Positions 1-10,668 are shown, counted from the first letter of the stretch. The stretch is 64,000 nucleotides of DNA from Rhizobium sp. CCGE 510 (GCF_000292525.1 NZ_AEYF01000003.1:86599-150598), one strand, 5' to 3'. The notes: generated from the sequence alone by a model not told the origin. Numbers and translations are program-made.

Positions 1-60
1 GCACCAACGGCCCCTTCGCCTATCTCCCCCCAACATCACCAACCATTGGAGCCCGAGACA

Positions 61-558
61 ATGATCTCAGCTGCATATTGCCGACTCATGGCCCGTTACA
101 ACACTTGGCAGAACACCTCTCTCGTCACTGCCGCCGATGGGCTGACGCATGCGGAGCGCTGGAAGGATCGAGGGGCGTTTTTTCAATCGATCGCCGCGAC
201 GTTGAACCATCTTTATTGGGCCGACGGCCTGATCGTGGAGCGATTGAAGGGCAATGAGCGCCCCGAGGAAATGATCACGCACTCGCTGACAAGCCCATCG
301 GAGTGGGATGAGTTCAAGAGACTGCGTTTGCAACGCAATGCGGAAATCGAAGCGTGGGCCGCAGGATTGCGCGACGCGGAGCTCGACGGCATGCTTGTCT
401 GGTATCCTGGGGACGGTGCAACGCGGGTCGAGAGGCCAAAGGCGCAGTGTGCCGTCGAACTCTTCAACCACCAGACCCACCACCGCGGTCAGGTGCACGC
501 GATGTTGACGGCAGCCGGTGCAAAACCGGAGCCGACCGACCTTTCGCTGCTGCCATAG
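61..558 (+). CDS. DinB family protein
   Basis: This 165-residue protein has the four-helix DinB/YfiT-like fold, a family of small metal-binding proteins that often act as thiol transferases or stress-induced hydrolases. The metal-ligand pattern is visible: a His in the second helix (ATLNHLYWAD, about residue 50) and a C-terminal HQTHHRGQVH motif near residue 143. I chose the ATG at 61 over a TTG at 46 because GGAG lies ten bases before it. It stands alone with no obvious operon partner. The substrate cannot be told from the sequence. Confidence 0.85.
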   Translation: MISAAYCRLMARYNTWQNTSLVTAADGLTHAERWKDRGAFFQSIAATLNHLYWADGLIVERLKGNERPEEMITHSLTSPSEWDEFKRLRLQRNAEIEAWAAGLRDAELDGMLVWYPGDGATRVERPKAQCAVELFNHQTHHRGQVHAMLTAAGAKPEPTDLSLLP

Positions 559-953
559 CCTGTCCCGTCACGGGCTCGACGAACTTGGCGAGACGCGCCC
601 TCGCCTAAACCTGCACGTTGCAGAATGTGTCGTTTTCGCATCACTTTCTGTCAGGTTGTAAATTCCCGGTTGGCAATGGCGATCACCTTCGCTACAAGAG
701 GCTCACCGCGTCAGATCAAACATAAGGGAGGCGTTGCATGCGATCAGCAGAAACCAAATTCCTCCCGTGTGGAATGTCCCGACACTAGGTCATTTTCATT
801 CGCGGCCCGCCTCTAGCGCGCCCGACATGCGGTTTCCACTCTCTCTTCATAGCCCGATTGATCTGACGGGATCATTTCGTCTCCCGTTCGGGCTGTGCCA
901 TTTAACTCTCGTTTTTGAGGACCGGTTGCCGATATGCGGCCGGGTTGGTTCAA
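559..953. other. intergenic stretch without a supported gene
   Basis: No reading frame here has protein-like composition, and no RNA gene was recognised. The stretch should hold the promoter of the ABC exporter that follows. A GAGGA at 916-920 precedes an ATG at 934, which would encode only seven residues before its stop at about 955, overlapping the exporter start; it could be a leader peptide but is more likely chance. Confidence 0.5.
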
Positions 954-2744
<1,791 letters not shown>

Positions 2745-2747
2745 ACC

Positions 2748-2776
2748 GAAACGCCAGGGTTTTGCTCTGGCGTTTC
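2748..2776 (+). terminator. intrinsic terminator of the ABC exporter
   Basis: A perfect 10-bp stem (GAAACGCCAG with CTGGCGTTTC) and a 9-base loop begin four bases after the exporter stop codon. There is no long T-run, so termination may be partial. Confidence 0.75.
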
Positions 2777-2917
2777 ATTCTTGCGGATTTGGCGAATAGT
2801 GGCTGCGCTGACGGCTGGAGGGAGGTGGAGATCGCCTGGACATTGCCGCTTACCACTTGTTGACTCATCCGCGGTTGAGCAATACCTTGCGAACTCGGTC
2901 GTTAGGCTTGTCCTCAC

Positions 2918-4624
2918 ATGACGGATCAATCTCTTCAGCGTCGCCTTGCTGCCATCGTCGTTGCCGATGTGGTGGGATATTCACGCCTGATGGAGGCTGA
3001 TGAAATCGCAACGCTTGATAACCTCAGGGAACTCCGTTCTGGCGTTATCGAGCCGGCTGTGATGCGCCACCACGGTCGCATCTTCAAGGTCATGGGCGAC
3101 GGATTTCTGATCGAATTCGGTAGCGCATTGGACGCGGTCGCAGCAGCGTTGGAAATGCAACGGGCCACCACTGCTGTTGAGGCTTCCCGAGACCGGCGCC
3201 TGCTTTTGCGTGTAGGCGTCAATCTGGGAGATGTCATTGACGACGGTTCGGACGTCCTCGGCGACGGCGTCAATGTCGCGGCGCGCCTCGAGGCGCAGGC
3301 CGCACCGGGAGGTATCTGCATTTCAGCCAAGGTTCACGGCGAGATCCTCGGCAAGATCGACGACCGGTTCTTTGATGCAGGCGAACGCTACCTGAAGAAC
3401 CTGAGCCGCCCGGTCCACGTGTGGCATTGGCCGGATGCGCTGCAGAGCATATTGCCGCTGCCCGAATGTCCCTCGATCGCGGTATTGCCGTTCACGAATA
3501 TGAGTGGGGATGAAGCGGACGCGTCTTTCGTCGACGGCTTGACCGAAGACCTGATCACCGACCTTTCCCGCACGGCTGGCCTGTTCGTCATCGCGCGCAA
3601 TTCCATGTACGGCTACAAGGGCAGACCGGTCAACGTACGGCTGGTCGCCCAGGAACTCGGCGTCCGCTACGTGCTGGAGGGGAGCGCCAGACGCGCAATG
3701 GGCCGGGTCCGCATCAATGCCCAATTGGTCGACACGCTTGAAGGCCAGCACGTGTGGGCCGACCGGTTTGACAGGACGGTGGAAGATGTTTTCGAGTTAC
3801 AGGATGAAGTTAACGCCAAGATTGTCGAAGCCCTCGTCGGCCGGCTGACCATCCCTGCGCCGCGCAATCGGCCGAAGAACTTTGAGGCGTACGATCTGTG
3901 TGTGCGCGCCCGCCTCCTGACGGAAGAGTCACCGCAAGCTGAGCGTGAGGCCTATATGCTGCTCCAACGCGCGGTTAAGCTCGAGCCATCCTATGCCGAG
4001 GCGCTCGGTCTGCTCGCCTATAACCGTTGGCTTGCCTGGGCTCATTTCGGCGAGCCCGAAGATCCTAACCGTCGGATGGCGGTGACATCAGCGCAGAAGG
4101 CGGTCGACCTGGATCCCAACGATGCCGGCTGCCGTTACGTTCTGGGGACCATTCTGGCTTATGAGCGGCGATGGGAGGAATCGGAGGCCGCCTTCGCCAA
4201 GGCCCTGGAGCTGGACCCCAACCACGCCGACACCTGGGCCGCCATGTCGGACATGTCCGTGCTGGACGGCAGGGTTGCCGACGGACTGGCGCAGATCGAA
4301 AAAGCTCTGCGGCTCAATCCCTATCCCACCTGCTGGTATCTTTGTCATCTTGGGCAGGCGCAGTACGCCGGGCGTGACTATGAGGCGGCAGCCGCTACGC
4401 TCCGCAGGAAAGACACATATCGTACCAACTCACGCAAATTCCTGGCTGCTACGCTTGCGCAGTTGGGCCACAGCGAGGAGGCGCGGCGAGAAGCAGAATT
4501 GTTCCTGATCGCCCACCCTCATTTCACCATCGGCCATTGGCTCCGCTCCCAGCCGCTGCGCGATGCATCGGTACGAGACCACTTTGTCGACGGCTTCCGA
4601 AAGGCCGGCCTGCCGGAGATGTGA
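2918..4624 (+). CDS. Class III adenylate/guanylate cyclase with TolB-like and TPR regions
   Basis: The 568-residue protein begins with a class III nucleotide cyclase homology domain (residues ~8-165). The metal Asp lies in VVADVVGYSR, a Lys and GDG in FKVMGDGFL, and the transition-state Asn/Arg in GVNVAARLEA, so it looks catalytically complete. The Lys favours ATP as substrate. A middle region (~185-310, SIAVLPFTNMSGD onward) is the TolB-like segment usual in this rhizobial cyclase class. The C-terminal half carries TPR-like helical repeats (for example ALELDPNHADTWAAMS). No membrane segment is seen, so it is probably cytosolic. Rhizobia carry many such paralogues and the input signal is unknown. 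Confidence 0.9.
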   Translation: MTDQSLQRRLAAIVVADVVGYSRLMEADEIATLDNLRELRSGVIEPAVMRHHGRIFKVMGDGFLIEFGSALDAVAAALEMQRATTAVEASRDRRLLLRVGVNLGDVIDDGSDVLGDGVNVAARLEAQAAPGGICISAKVHGEILGKIDDRFFDAGERYLKNLSRPVHVWHWPDALQSILPLPECPSIAVLPFTNMSGDEADASFVDGLTEDLITDLSRTAGLFVIARNSMYGYKGRPVNVRLVAQELGVRYVLEGSARRAMGRVRINAQLVDTLEGQHVWADRFDRTVEDVFELQDEVNAKIVEALVGRLTIPAPRNRPKNFEAYDLCVRARLLTEESPQAEREAYMLLQRAVKLEPSYAEALGLLAYNRWLAWAHFGEPEDPNRRMAVTSAQKAVDLDPNDAGCRYVLGTILAYERRWEESEAAFAKALELDPNHADTWAAMSDMSVLDGRVADGLAQIEKALRLNPYPTCWYLCHLGQAQYAGRDYEAAAATLRRKDTYRTNSRKFLAATLAQLGHSEEARREAELFLIAHPHFTIGHWLRSQPLRDASVRDHFVDGFRKAGLPEM

Positions 4625-4760
4625 CAGCGGGTGGAGACAATCCCGACGCGTTCGAGCCACGCATTGCCGTTCTGATCAACAATGGGCATCGTGAACCGAC
4701 CTTTAACCGCATCAACCAAGGTTTCGAGTCCCAGTTCGGCATTGAGATAGGAACGAGCAA

Positions 4761-4801
4761 GGGGTGAACGGATGCAGCCCGCGCTGGCATCGGTTCACCC
4801 C
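4761..4801. terminator. bidirectional stem-loop between convergent genes
   Basis: A 15-bp stem with one mismatch (GGGGTGAACGGATGC against GCATCGGTTCACCCC) around an 11-base loop sits between the cyclase stop and the end of the oppositely transcribed flavin oxidoreductase. Its position suggests a shared terminator, although no T-run is present. Confidence 0.6.
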
Positions 4802-4808
4802 GTCTGGG

Positions 4809-5930
4809 TCAGGCAAGCTCGGATAAGGTAGCTGGGTCGAACCCCTTCAATTCTGCATGATCGCCATTCTCCACTTTGGCGACCCAATTTGGATCGGTGA
4901 GGAGCGCGCGACCTACGGCAATGAGGTCGAACTCATTGCGGTCCATGCGGTCGATTAAGTGATCGATGCTAGCTGTGGTTGAGCCCTTACCGACAAAAGC
5001 GCTTGCAGTCACGTCGTTGTCGAGGCCAACCGAGCCGACAGCGATTGTCGCTGCACCCGTCACTTTCTTTGCCCAGCCCGCGCCGTTGAGGCCGCTCTCG
5101 CCATCAATTTCCGGGAATTCCGGTTCCCAGAAGCGGCGCTGCGACACGTGAAGGATATCTACCCCTGCCTCAACCAACGGCAGCAGCCAAGTCTCCATCT
5201 CGGCTGGTGTTTCTGCGAGGCGCACGCTGAAATCTTGCTGCTTCCATTGACTGACGCGCATAATGATCGGGAAATCAGGTCCCACCGCTTCGCGTACGGC
5301 GGAAATGATCTCGCCAGCAAAGCGCGAGCGCTCCTTGATCGTCGGTCCGCCATACCGGTCGGTGCGCAGGTTCGTGCCCGACCAGAAGAATTGATCGATC
5401 AGATAGCCGTGCGCGCCGTGGATTTCAACAGTGTCAAAGCCGAGCCGCTTGGCGTCTGCCGCCGCTTTGGCGAATGCCGCGACAGAATCGGCGATATCCT
5501 CTTCAGTCATCGCAACGCCGCGAGCCTCACTGGGCGCGTTGAGGCCAGACGGGCTTTCCACCGGGGCATCGGGCTCCCAATTGTTGATGTAGCGAGTCGC
5601 TCCGGTGTGCCAGATCTGTGGCCCCATACGACCACCAGCCCCATGAACTGCGTCGATCACATTTTTCCACCCTCTGAGCGCCGCATCACCGTGGAAAAAC
5701 GGAATCCCACCGTCGTTGCGGGAGGCCGGGCGATCGATCACGGTCCCTTCAGACAATAGCAGTCCGGCACGACCTTCTGCTCGGCGCCGATAGTAGTCAG
5801 CATTTGCCGGCCCCGGCACGCCTTCGGGCGCAAACAGGCGGGTCATTGGCGCCATAACTATACGATTTTTCAGTTCAAGCGACCGAATGGTGAAAGGTCG
5901 AAACAGGCTGCTTGTATCGGGATTGGGCAT
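4809..5930 (-). CDS. NADH:flavin oxidoreductase, Old Yellow Enzyme family (alkene reductase)
   Basis: This 373-residue FMN-dependent TIM-barrel enzyme should reduce activated C=C bonds using NAD(P)H. Visible family features are the start LKNRIVMAPMTR, the active-site pair in EIHGAHGYLIDQFF (residues ~180-195) with the following NLRTDRYGG, and the phosphate-binding end AVGRALLTDPNW. The length is normal for the family. It is divergent from an HxlR regulator, with a palindrome and a hairpin between them, so induction by electrophiles or aldehydes through that regulator is likely. The physiological substrate is unknown. Confidence 0.93.
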   Translation of the reverse strand: MPNPDTSSLFRPFTIRSLELKNRIVMAPMTRLFAPEGVPGPANADYYRRRAEGRAGLLLSEGTVIDRPASRNDGGIPFFHGDAALRGWKNVIDAVHGAGGRMGPQIWHTGATRYINNWEPDAPVESPSGLNAPSEARGVAMTEEDIADSVAAFAKAAADAKRLGFDTVEIHGAHGYLIDQFFWSGTNLRTDRYGGPTIKERSRFAGEIISAVREAVGPDFPIIMRVSQWKQQDFSVRLAETPAEMETWLLPLVEAGVDILHVSQRRFWEPEFPEIDGESGLNGAGWAKKVTGAATIAVGSVGLDNDVTASAFVGKGSTTASIDHLIDRMDRNEFDLIAVGRALLTDPNWVAKVENGDHAELKGFDPATLSELA

Positions 5931-5935
5931 GAGGA

Positions 5936-5961
5936 GAACTCCGTTGCGTAAAACGGAGTTC
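5936..5961 (-). promoter_or_regulatory. inverted repeat in the 5' leader of the OYE gene covering its ribosome-binding site
   Basis: GAACTCCGTT and AACGGAGTTC form a perfect 10-bp stem around a 6-base loop. In the minus-strand message the only purine-rich Shine-Dalgarno candidate (CGGAG, before TTCTCCTC-ATG) lies inside the stem, so the hairpin could limit translation. It may equally be a DNA operator. Confidence 0.5.
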
Positions 5962-6016
5962 TAGGTATACGATGTAAACCTAGCGTCAATCAGGCACCTG
6001 AAGTCGCCTAGGTATA
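5961..6016. promoter_or_regulatory. probable HxlR operator between the OYE and HxlR genes
   Basis: CTAGGTATAC (5961-5970) and GTAAACCTAG (5974-5983) form a near-perfect palindrome with a 3-bp centre. The half-site CTAGGTATA recurs at 6008-6016, just before the HxlR ribosome-binding site. HxlR proteins bind such palindromes as dimers, so this is the obvious autoregulatory and divergent control region. Confidence 0.65.
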
Positions 6017-6031
6017 TTGAAGGAAACCGAC

Positions 6032-6439
6032 ATGCTCGAACTTGAACCGCTCTGCTTTTCTTCCGAATGCCCGAGCCGGGCTCTATTCGATCAGATCGCT
6101 GACAAGTGGTCGATGATGGTGATTGCGGTTCTCAATGAGGGACCTCAGCGCTTCAACGCCATCCGCCGCCGTTTGCAAGGGGTGACGCAGAAGGCTCTCA
6201 CTCAATGCCTTCGCCGCCTCGAGCGCAACGGTCTCGTAGCGAGAGAGGTGATTTCACTTTCTCCGGTCGCGGTTCAATACCACCTGACGCCACTCGGTCA
6301 CACGTTGCGGGAACCCCTTCAGGAACTGCACAAATGGACGCTGGTAAAACTGCCGGATGTCACCGCAGCGAGAGAGGCTTTCGACAGTGCCGATGGTGGG
6401 AAGAAGGGGGATCGATCGCTGATTCAGCTCCGCCTCTGA
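6032..6439 (+). CDS. HxlR family winged-helix transcriptional regulator
   Basis: The 135-residue protein has the typical HxlR layout: an N-terminal segment with a Cys (SSECPSRALFDQIADKWS) and then a winged helix (~20-105, RFNAIRRRLQGVTQKALTQ and the wing RLERNGLVARE). The N-terminal cysteine resembles the redox- or electrophile-sensing Cys of HypR/YodB-type members, but sensing is inference. The ATG at 6032 follows AAGGAAA. It is divergent from the flavin oxidoreductase, which is its likely target. Confidence 0.9.
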   Translation: MLELEPLCFSSECPSRALFDQIADKWSMMVIAVLNEGPQRFNAIRRRLQGVTQKALTQCLRRLERNGLVAREVISLSPVAVQYHLTPLGHTLREPLQELHKWTLVKLPDVTAAREAFDSADGGKKGDRSLIQLRL

Positions 6440-6612
6440 CGCGAACCGCGCGCGGAGCTTTCATAACCAGGTACCCCGCTGCGCTGCAGATTGCCACGTA
6501 GTTCGACGGACTTTTCACTCGTGACGAGAAGGCCGCCTGGGTTGATGCCATGACCGGTCTACGGCATGGAAGGTTCGGAGCGCTTGCGCTTCCTGCGCGA
6601 GCCGGTTATAAC

Positions 6613-6632
6613 ACTGAACTAAATGGTTCAGT
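6613..6632 (+). promoter_or_regulatory. palindromic operator overlapping the ArsR start codon
   Basis: ACTGAAC and GTTCAGT are perfect inverted 7-bp arms around six bases that include the ATG at 6623. The position suggests the ArsR protein binds over its own translation start. Confidence 0.55.
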
Positions 6633-6970
6633 ATGTAAGCCCTCCCCTCGATCTCTCGTTTGCGGCGCTGTCCGATGCGACCCGCCGCGGCATCATCGAT
6701 CAGCTTGGACGAGGGAACGCGTCGATCACCAGTCTCGCGGACAAGTTCCAGATGACGCTGACCGGCATGAAGAAGCACGTCCAGGTTCTCGAGCGGGCGG
6801 GGCTCGTCGTCACACAGAAGGTCGGACGGGTGAGAACCTGCAAGCTTGGGGAACGCGGCCTCAAGGCGGAGGCCGAGTGGATCGAGGCGCATCGCAAGCT
6901 CTTCGAGGCCCGCTTCGAAGCATTGGACGAAATCATCAGCGAAATGAGACAGGAGGGACGCGATGACTGA
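6623..6970 (+). CDS. ArsR family winged-helix regulator, SRPBCC-linked type
   Basis: This 115-residue winged-helix repressor has the conserved start LSFAALSDATRRGIIDQL and recognition helix MTLTGMKKHVQVLERAGLV. It has no ArsR-type metal-binding cysteines, so it is not a classical arsenic sensor. It belongs to the subgroup paired with AHSA1/SRPBCC proteins, and its last 8 bases overlap the following SRPBCC gene, giving translational coupling. No strong Shine-Dalgarno is seen before 6623, so translation may be close to leaderless. Confidence 0.9.
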   Translation: MVQYVSPPLDLSFAALSDATRRGIIDQLGRGNASITSLADKFQMTLTGMKKHVQVLERAGLVVTQKVGRVRTCKLGERGLKAEAEWIEAHRKLFEARFEALDEIISEMRQEGRDD

Positions 6971-7466
6971 ACAAACGAACAGTGCAGGTGGTGCACAGAA
7001 CCGCACGTCAGTCGAGCGCAGAGGAGATCGCGAACTCGTGGTAAAGCGGACATTCGATGCACCGTCGAGCACGGTTTACAGGGCGTGGAGCCAGCCCGAG
7101 CTGTTTCAGCGCTGGTGGGTACCAAAATCGGCATCCGGCGTTTCGCTCGTATCGTGCGATATGGACGTCCGTACCGGCGGCAAATATCGGCTGGAATTCG
7201 GCGCCGGCGGCTCGGACACCATGGCCTTCTATGGCAAGTATCTCGAGGTGGTGCCAAACGAACGCATCGTCTGGACCAATGACGAGGGCGAAGAGGGCGC
7301 GATCACGACCGTGACCTTCGAGGACCGAGGCGGGAGGACATTATTGACTTTCCAGGAAGTCTATCCGTCCAGGGAGGCGCTTGAGGAAGCACTCCAGGGC
7401 TCGGCGGTCGCATTGCCGGAGCAGTTGGAGCAGCTCGACGAATTGCTTTCCAGCATCGGCAAGTAG
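6963..7466 (+). CDS. SRPBCC (AHSA1-like) domain protein
   Basis: The 167-residue protein has the START/SRPBCC ligand-binding fold, with VKRTFDAPSSTVYRAWSQPE and the following WW motif (residues ~25-55) and a central sheet ending in LLTFQEVYPS. Such proteins bind hydrophobic ligands, and the ArsR-coupled subgroup often senses or sequesters a small molecule. The first ~20 residues are extra and low in complexity. The ligand is unknown. Confidence 0.88.
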   Translation: MTEQTNSAGGAQNRTSVERRGDRELVVKRTFDAPSSTVYRAWSQPELFQRWWVPKSASGVSLVSCDMDVRTGGKYRLEFGAGGSDTMAFYGKYLEVVPNERIVWTNDEGEEGAITTVTFEDRGGRTLLTFQEVYPSREALEEALQGSAVALPEQLEQLDELLSSIGK

Positions 7467-7592
7467 CGCAGGTCGGGAAATCGCCTCGAGGGAGCGTCTG
7501 CTCTTGGGACGTGGCTCCAGCGGCCTTTCTCGCTGAGCATACCCAGGTGGAGTGTCTTCTCGCCGGATTGAAGGCCGTGATAAAATGATCCC

Positions 7593-8102
7593 ATGGGCAT
7601 CAAGAACTATCTGATCGAGGGCGGTTCGGGCACTGGAAAGACGTCTGTCGCTACCGAACTAGAGCGTCGGGGCTACCATGTCATCCATGGTGACCGCGTT
7701 TTGGCCTATGTCGGCGACCCCGAGACCGGCCAGGCGCTCGCAGGACCACCCGAAGGGGCAGACCGCATCGCTTGGGGATATGCTCACTGGATCTGGCCTG
7801 TCGACAAGGTCCGAGCTATAGCTGCCGACACCACCCGTCCTGCGACGTTCTTTTGTGGCGGTTCGCGCAATTTCCACAAATTCCTGGACCTGTTCGATAA
7901 GGTTTTCGTACTCGACATCGACGTTGAGACGTTGAACCGACGACTGGATGGGCGGCCGAATGAGCCGGGCTTCGAGCCGGCCGAGCGGGAGCTGGTCCTC
8001 CGCTACCATCGTAGCCGGGAGTATCTTCCTGCCGGCAACAATATCGACACGGCCAATACCGTCCCAAGTGTCGTCGACGATATCCTGGCTCAACTCACCT
8101 GA
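7593..8102 (+). CDS. AAA-family P-loop nucleotide kinase-like protein
   Basis: This 169-residue cytosolic protein starts with a P-loop (IEGGSGTGKTS, residues 7-17) followed by a small-kinase layout including VIHGDRVLAYVGD and a lid-like region rich in Arg (TLNRRLDGRPNEPG). Its size and shape fit a nucleoside or small-molecule kinase, but the substrate cannot be assigned. It stands alone between the SRPBCC gene and the LysR gene. Confidence 0.8.
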   Translation: MGIKNYLIEGGSGTGKTSVATELERRGYHVIHGDRVLAYVGDPETGQALAGPPEGADRIAWGYAHWIWPVDKVRAIAADTTRPATFFCGGSRNFHKFLDLFDKVFVLDIDVETLNRRLDGRPNEPGFEPAERELVLRYHRSREYLPAGNNIDTANTVPSVVDDILAQLT

Positions 8103-8330
8103 AGCCCGGCAGGTTTGTGTTCGGGAGGCAAGCAACTGATTATTGCGAAAAAGACGCTGGCTGCCGTACGGTTCGCTGGCCGGGCTGTCGGTTTCACCGG
8201 AAGTTCTAAGAATGACAAACCGAACGTCCTAACGGCCGTCTTGAGGCGCGAAGCAGTCTTTAAGTGATCGGACCTTGGATGGCTGCTTCAGGCCGGTACG
8301 AGACGTCGGTCGAAGCCCCTGCCCCTTGCT

Positions 8331-9224
8331 TCATCCCACAACGCGCAGCGCATCGACGATGACCTTGAAGGCGGGGGAATTCTGCCGGCGGCTGGGGTAA
8401 TAGAGGTAATAACCGGGAAACATCGGCGACCAGTCGTCGAGGACTTGAAGCAATCGGCCGGAGGCGATGTCTTTTTCCACGAGATCCTCGGGAAGATAGG
8501 CAATCCCGTAACCATTCGCGGCGGCTTCGATCATCGGGTAGGAGGTGGCGAAGGTGAGCTGGCCCTCGACGCGGACACGAAGCTCCTTTTCATCCTTTTC
8601 GAACTCCCAGCTGTAGAGCCCACCCGATCGGGACTGGCGATGGTTGATGCAATTATGCGCGACAAGCTCCTGCGGTGATCGGGGCGCGGGGCGCCTGGCG
8701 AAGTAGGCTGGAGAGCCGACGGCGACAAGGCGCCAGTCCGGCCCGATCCGGACGGCGATCATGTCCTTGTCGACGCTCTCGCCCAGTCTCACCCCGGCAT
8801 CGAACCGGTCTTCGACGATATTCCTGAAAGCATTGTCGGTGTTAAGTTCGACCTTGATATCAGGATAGTCCTTTATGACAGGACACAGCTTTGGCCAGAC
8901 GACGCTTTCCAAAGCGTGATCGGACAGCGTAATCCTGACGGTTCCGGATGGCGTATCGCGGATCTCCATCAGCTGGTCGATCTCGCCCTCGATCTCTTCG
9001 ATGCGCGGCGCCAGCGAGCGAATGAGCCTTTCACCGGCTTCCGTCGGCGAAACACTCCGCGTCGTCCGGGTGAGCAGTCGCAGGCCCATGCGCGCTTCGA
9101 GGTTTTTGATCGTGTGGCTGAGCGTCGACTGCGACGTACCGAGCTTTGCCGCAGCCTTGGTGAAGCTGCGTTCCTCGGCGACCGCCAGGAACCACAGCAT
9201 GTCGTTCAGGTCTTCTCTTTTCAC
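8331..9224 (-). CDS. LysR family transcriptional regulator
   Basis: The 297-residue protein has an N-terminal winged HTH (residues 1-65, FTKAAAKLGTSQSTLSHTIKNLE) and a periplasmic-binding-like effector domain (~90-295). The end pattern YGIAYLPEDLV with YYLYYPSRRQ is typical of the DsdC/CrgA-like subgroup. It is divergent from the MFS exporter, 92 bp away. That gap contains ATTGCAACGGCTAAT (9271-9285), which fits the LysR T-N11-A rule and is a candidate binding site. It probably controls the exporter, cyclophilin-fold and hydrolase genes. Confidence 0.93.
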   Translation of the reverse strand: MKREDLNDMLWFLAVAEERSFTKAAAKLGTSQSTLSHTIKNLEARMGLRLLTRTTRSVSPTEAGERLIRSLAPRIEEIEGEIDQLMEIRDTPSGTVRITLSDHALESVVWPKLCPVIKDYPDIKVELNTDNAFRNIVEDRFDAGVRLGESVDKDMIAVRIGPDWRLVAVGSPAYFARRPAPRSPQELVAHNCINHRQSRSGGLYSWEFEKDEKELRVRVEGQLTFATSYPMIEAAANGYGIAYLPEDLVEKDIASGRLLQVLDDWSPMFPGYYLYYPSRRQNSPAFKVIVDALRVVG

Positions 9225-9316
9225 CTACACCTCCGCGCAATTTATGTCAGGTTCCGATAAGTCCATCCTAATTGCAACGGCTAATCAGTGAAGTCGGCCT
9301 GCGGTAGTTTGCGCTC

Positions 9317-10552
9317 ATGACACAGCAAACACTCGCACTCGCTACCGACAGGGTGGTCACCGACCACACCCTGTTGCCCCTGTCCGGCAGCGGACATGTC
9401 TCGATACCCGCAGCCTGGGGGGCGGTGTGCTCCATGGCGCTCTGCGTCGCAGTGCTGATCGCATCCGAGTTCATGCCGGTCAGTCTGTTGTCGCCGATCG
9501 CGACAGATCTTGGCGTCACGGAAGGTCATGTGGGCCAGGCGATCTCGATCTCGGGCATATCAGCGGTCATCACCAGCCTGTTGGTATCGTCGCTCACGCG
9601 TCGCTTGGACCGCCGCCTGGTGGTGACGTCTCTCACGCTTCTTCTGATCGTCTCCGGAACGATCGTGACCTTGGCGCCGAATTATCTGGTGCTGATGGCC
9701 GGCCGCGCCCTGCTCGGCATCGCCATCGGTGGCTTCTGGTCGATGTCGACAGCCATCGTCATGCGCCTGGTGCGGGAAGATTCGGTGCCGAAGGGACTGG
9801 CGATGCTGAACGCCGGCAATGCCATCGCGGCGACGATTTCCGCACCGCTGGGCAGCCTGCTCGGTTCCTATATCGGCTGGCGCGGCGCGTTCTTCGCCGT
9901 GGTGCCGCTCGCCCTTTTTGCACTCGTCTGGCAATGGATCAGCCTTCCATCGCTTCCGCCGCGCCGCAAGAATGGCTCTCCGAGCGTCCTGCGCCTGCTT
10001 GTCCGTCCGCAGGTGGCAATCGGCATGGCCTCCGTCATGCTGCTGTTCATGGGTCAGTTTGCGCTGTTCACCTATCTCCGACCGTTTCTCGAAACCGTGA
10101 CCCGGGTGCCGATATCGACGCTGTCCCTGCTGCTTCTGCTGATGAGCCTGGCGGGCATTTTCGGCACCTATTGTGTCAGCGGCCTGCTTCAAACGCGGTT
10201 GTTCGGCATCCTCGGATCGATCCCGCTGGTGATGGCCGCAATCGCTCTGTTGCTGATTGCTTTCGGCACGTCGCCGGTCATCACCGCGTTGCTGCTGGTT
10301 GCCTGGGGCCTGTTCGCAACGGCTGCCCCCGTCGGTTGGGGAACATGGCTGAGCCGAACCATGCCCGACGATGCGGAGGCTGGAGGCGGTCTGCAGGTTG
10401 CCACGATCCAGCTTGCGATCACCATGGGCGCGTCGCTTGGCGGTGTTCTGTTCGACGCGACAGGCTGGTGGACGACCTTCGCCCTCGCCGCCGTGCTGCT
10501 GATCGGTTCGTCCATCCTGGCCGCGGTGGCATGGCGCTATAGGACAGGATGA
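9317..10552 (+). CDS. nepI: MFS exporter similar to the purine ribonucleoside pump NepI
   Basis: The 411-residue inner-membrane protein has 12 predicted helices and the DHA1-family signature ASEFMPVSLLSPIA at the first helix. The wording of several segments (EFMPVSLLSPIA, GWRGAFF, PVGWGTWLSRTM) closely matches what I recall of E. coli NepI, which exports purine ribonucleosides by proton antiport. Function in this organism is inferred. A LysR gene lies divergently, and two Tat-exported proteins follow in the same direction after a hairpin and a repeat. Confidence 0.85.
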   Translation: MTQQTLALATDRVVTDHTLLPLSGSGHVSIPAAWGAVCSMALCVAVLIASEFMPVSLLSPIATDLGVTEGHVGQAISISGISAVITSLLVSSLTRRLDRRLVVTSLTLLLIVSGTIVTLAPNYLVLMAGRALLGIAIGGFWSMSTAIVMRLVREDSVPKGLAMLNAGNAIAATISAPLGSLLGSYIGWRGAFFAVVPLALFALVWQWISLPSLPPRRKNGSPSVLRLLVRPQVAIGMASVMLLFMGQFALFTYLRPFLETVTRVPISTLSLLLLLMSLAGIFGTYCVSGLLQTRLFGILGSIPLVMAAIALLLIAFGTSPVITALLLVAWGLFATAAPVGWGTWLSRTMPDDAEAGGGLQVATIQLAITMGASLGGVLFDATGWWTTFALAAVLLIGSSILAAVAWRYRTG

Positions 10553-10573
10553 TTTAGGCCCGGCTGGCCTAAA
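10553..10573 (+). terminator. short stem-loop after the MFS gene
   Basis: TTTAGGCC and GGCCTAAA pair around a 5-base loop directly after the stop codon. The AT flanks make it a plausible terminator or attenuator before the next genes. Confidence 0.55.
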
Positions 10574-10603
10574 ATCTGAATCCTGTTTTAAATTAGAGAG
10601 TTA

Positions 10604-10651
10604 GAGCATGATGTCATGAGAAAACCGCGCACACTTTTCGGCATCATGCTC
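10604..10651. repeat. rhizobial hairpin repeat (GAGCATGATG ... CATCATGCTC)
   Basis: Perfect 10-bp terminal arms enclose a conserved-looking core (AAAACCGCGCACACTTTTCG). I recognise this as a common short intergenic palindrome of rhizobial genomes; the exact family name is not asserted. Confidence 0.6.
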
Positions 10652-10668
10652 CAGCCGGAGCATCTGAC

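Noticed and set aside
67..498. Long antisense frames inside the DinB gene and similar antisense frames through most genes
   Set aside because: They mirror the codon bias of high-GC genes, lack motifs and ribosome-binding sites, and lie fully inside supported genes.
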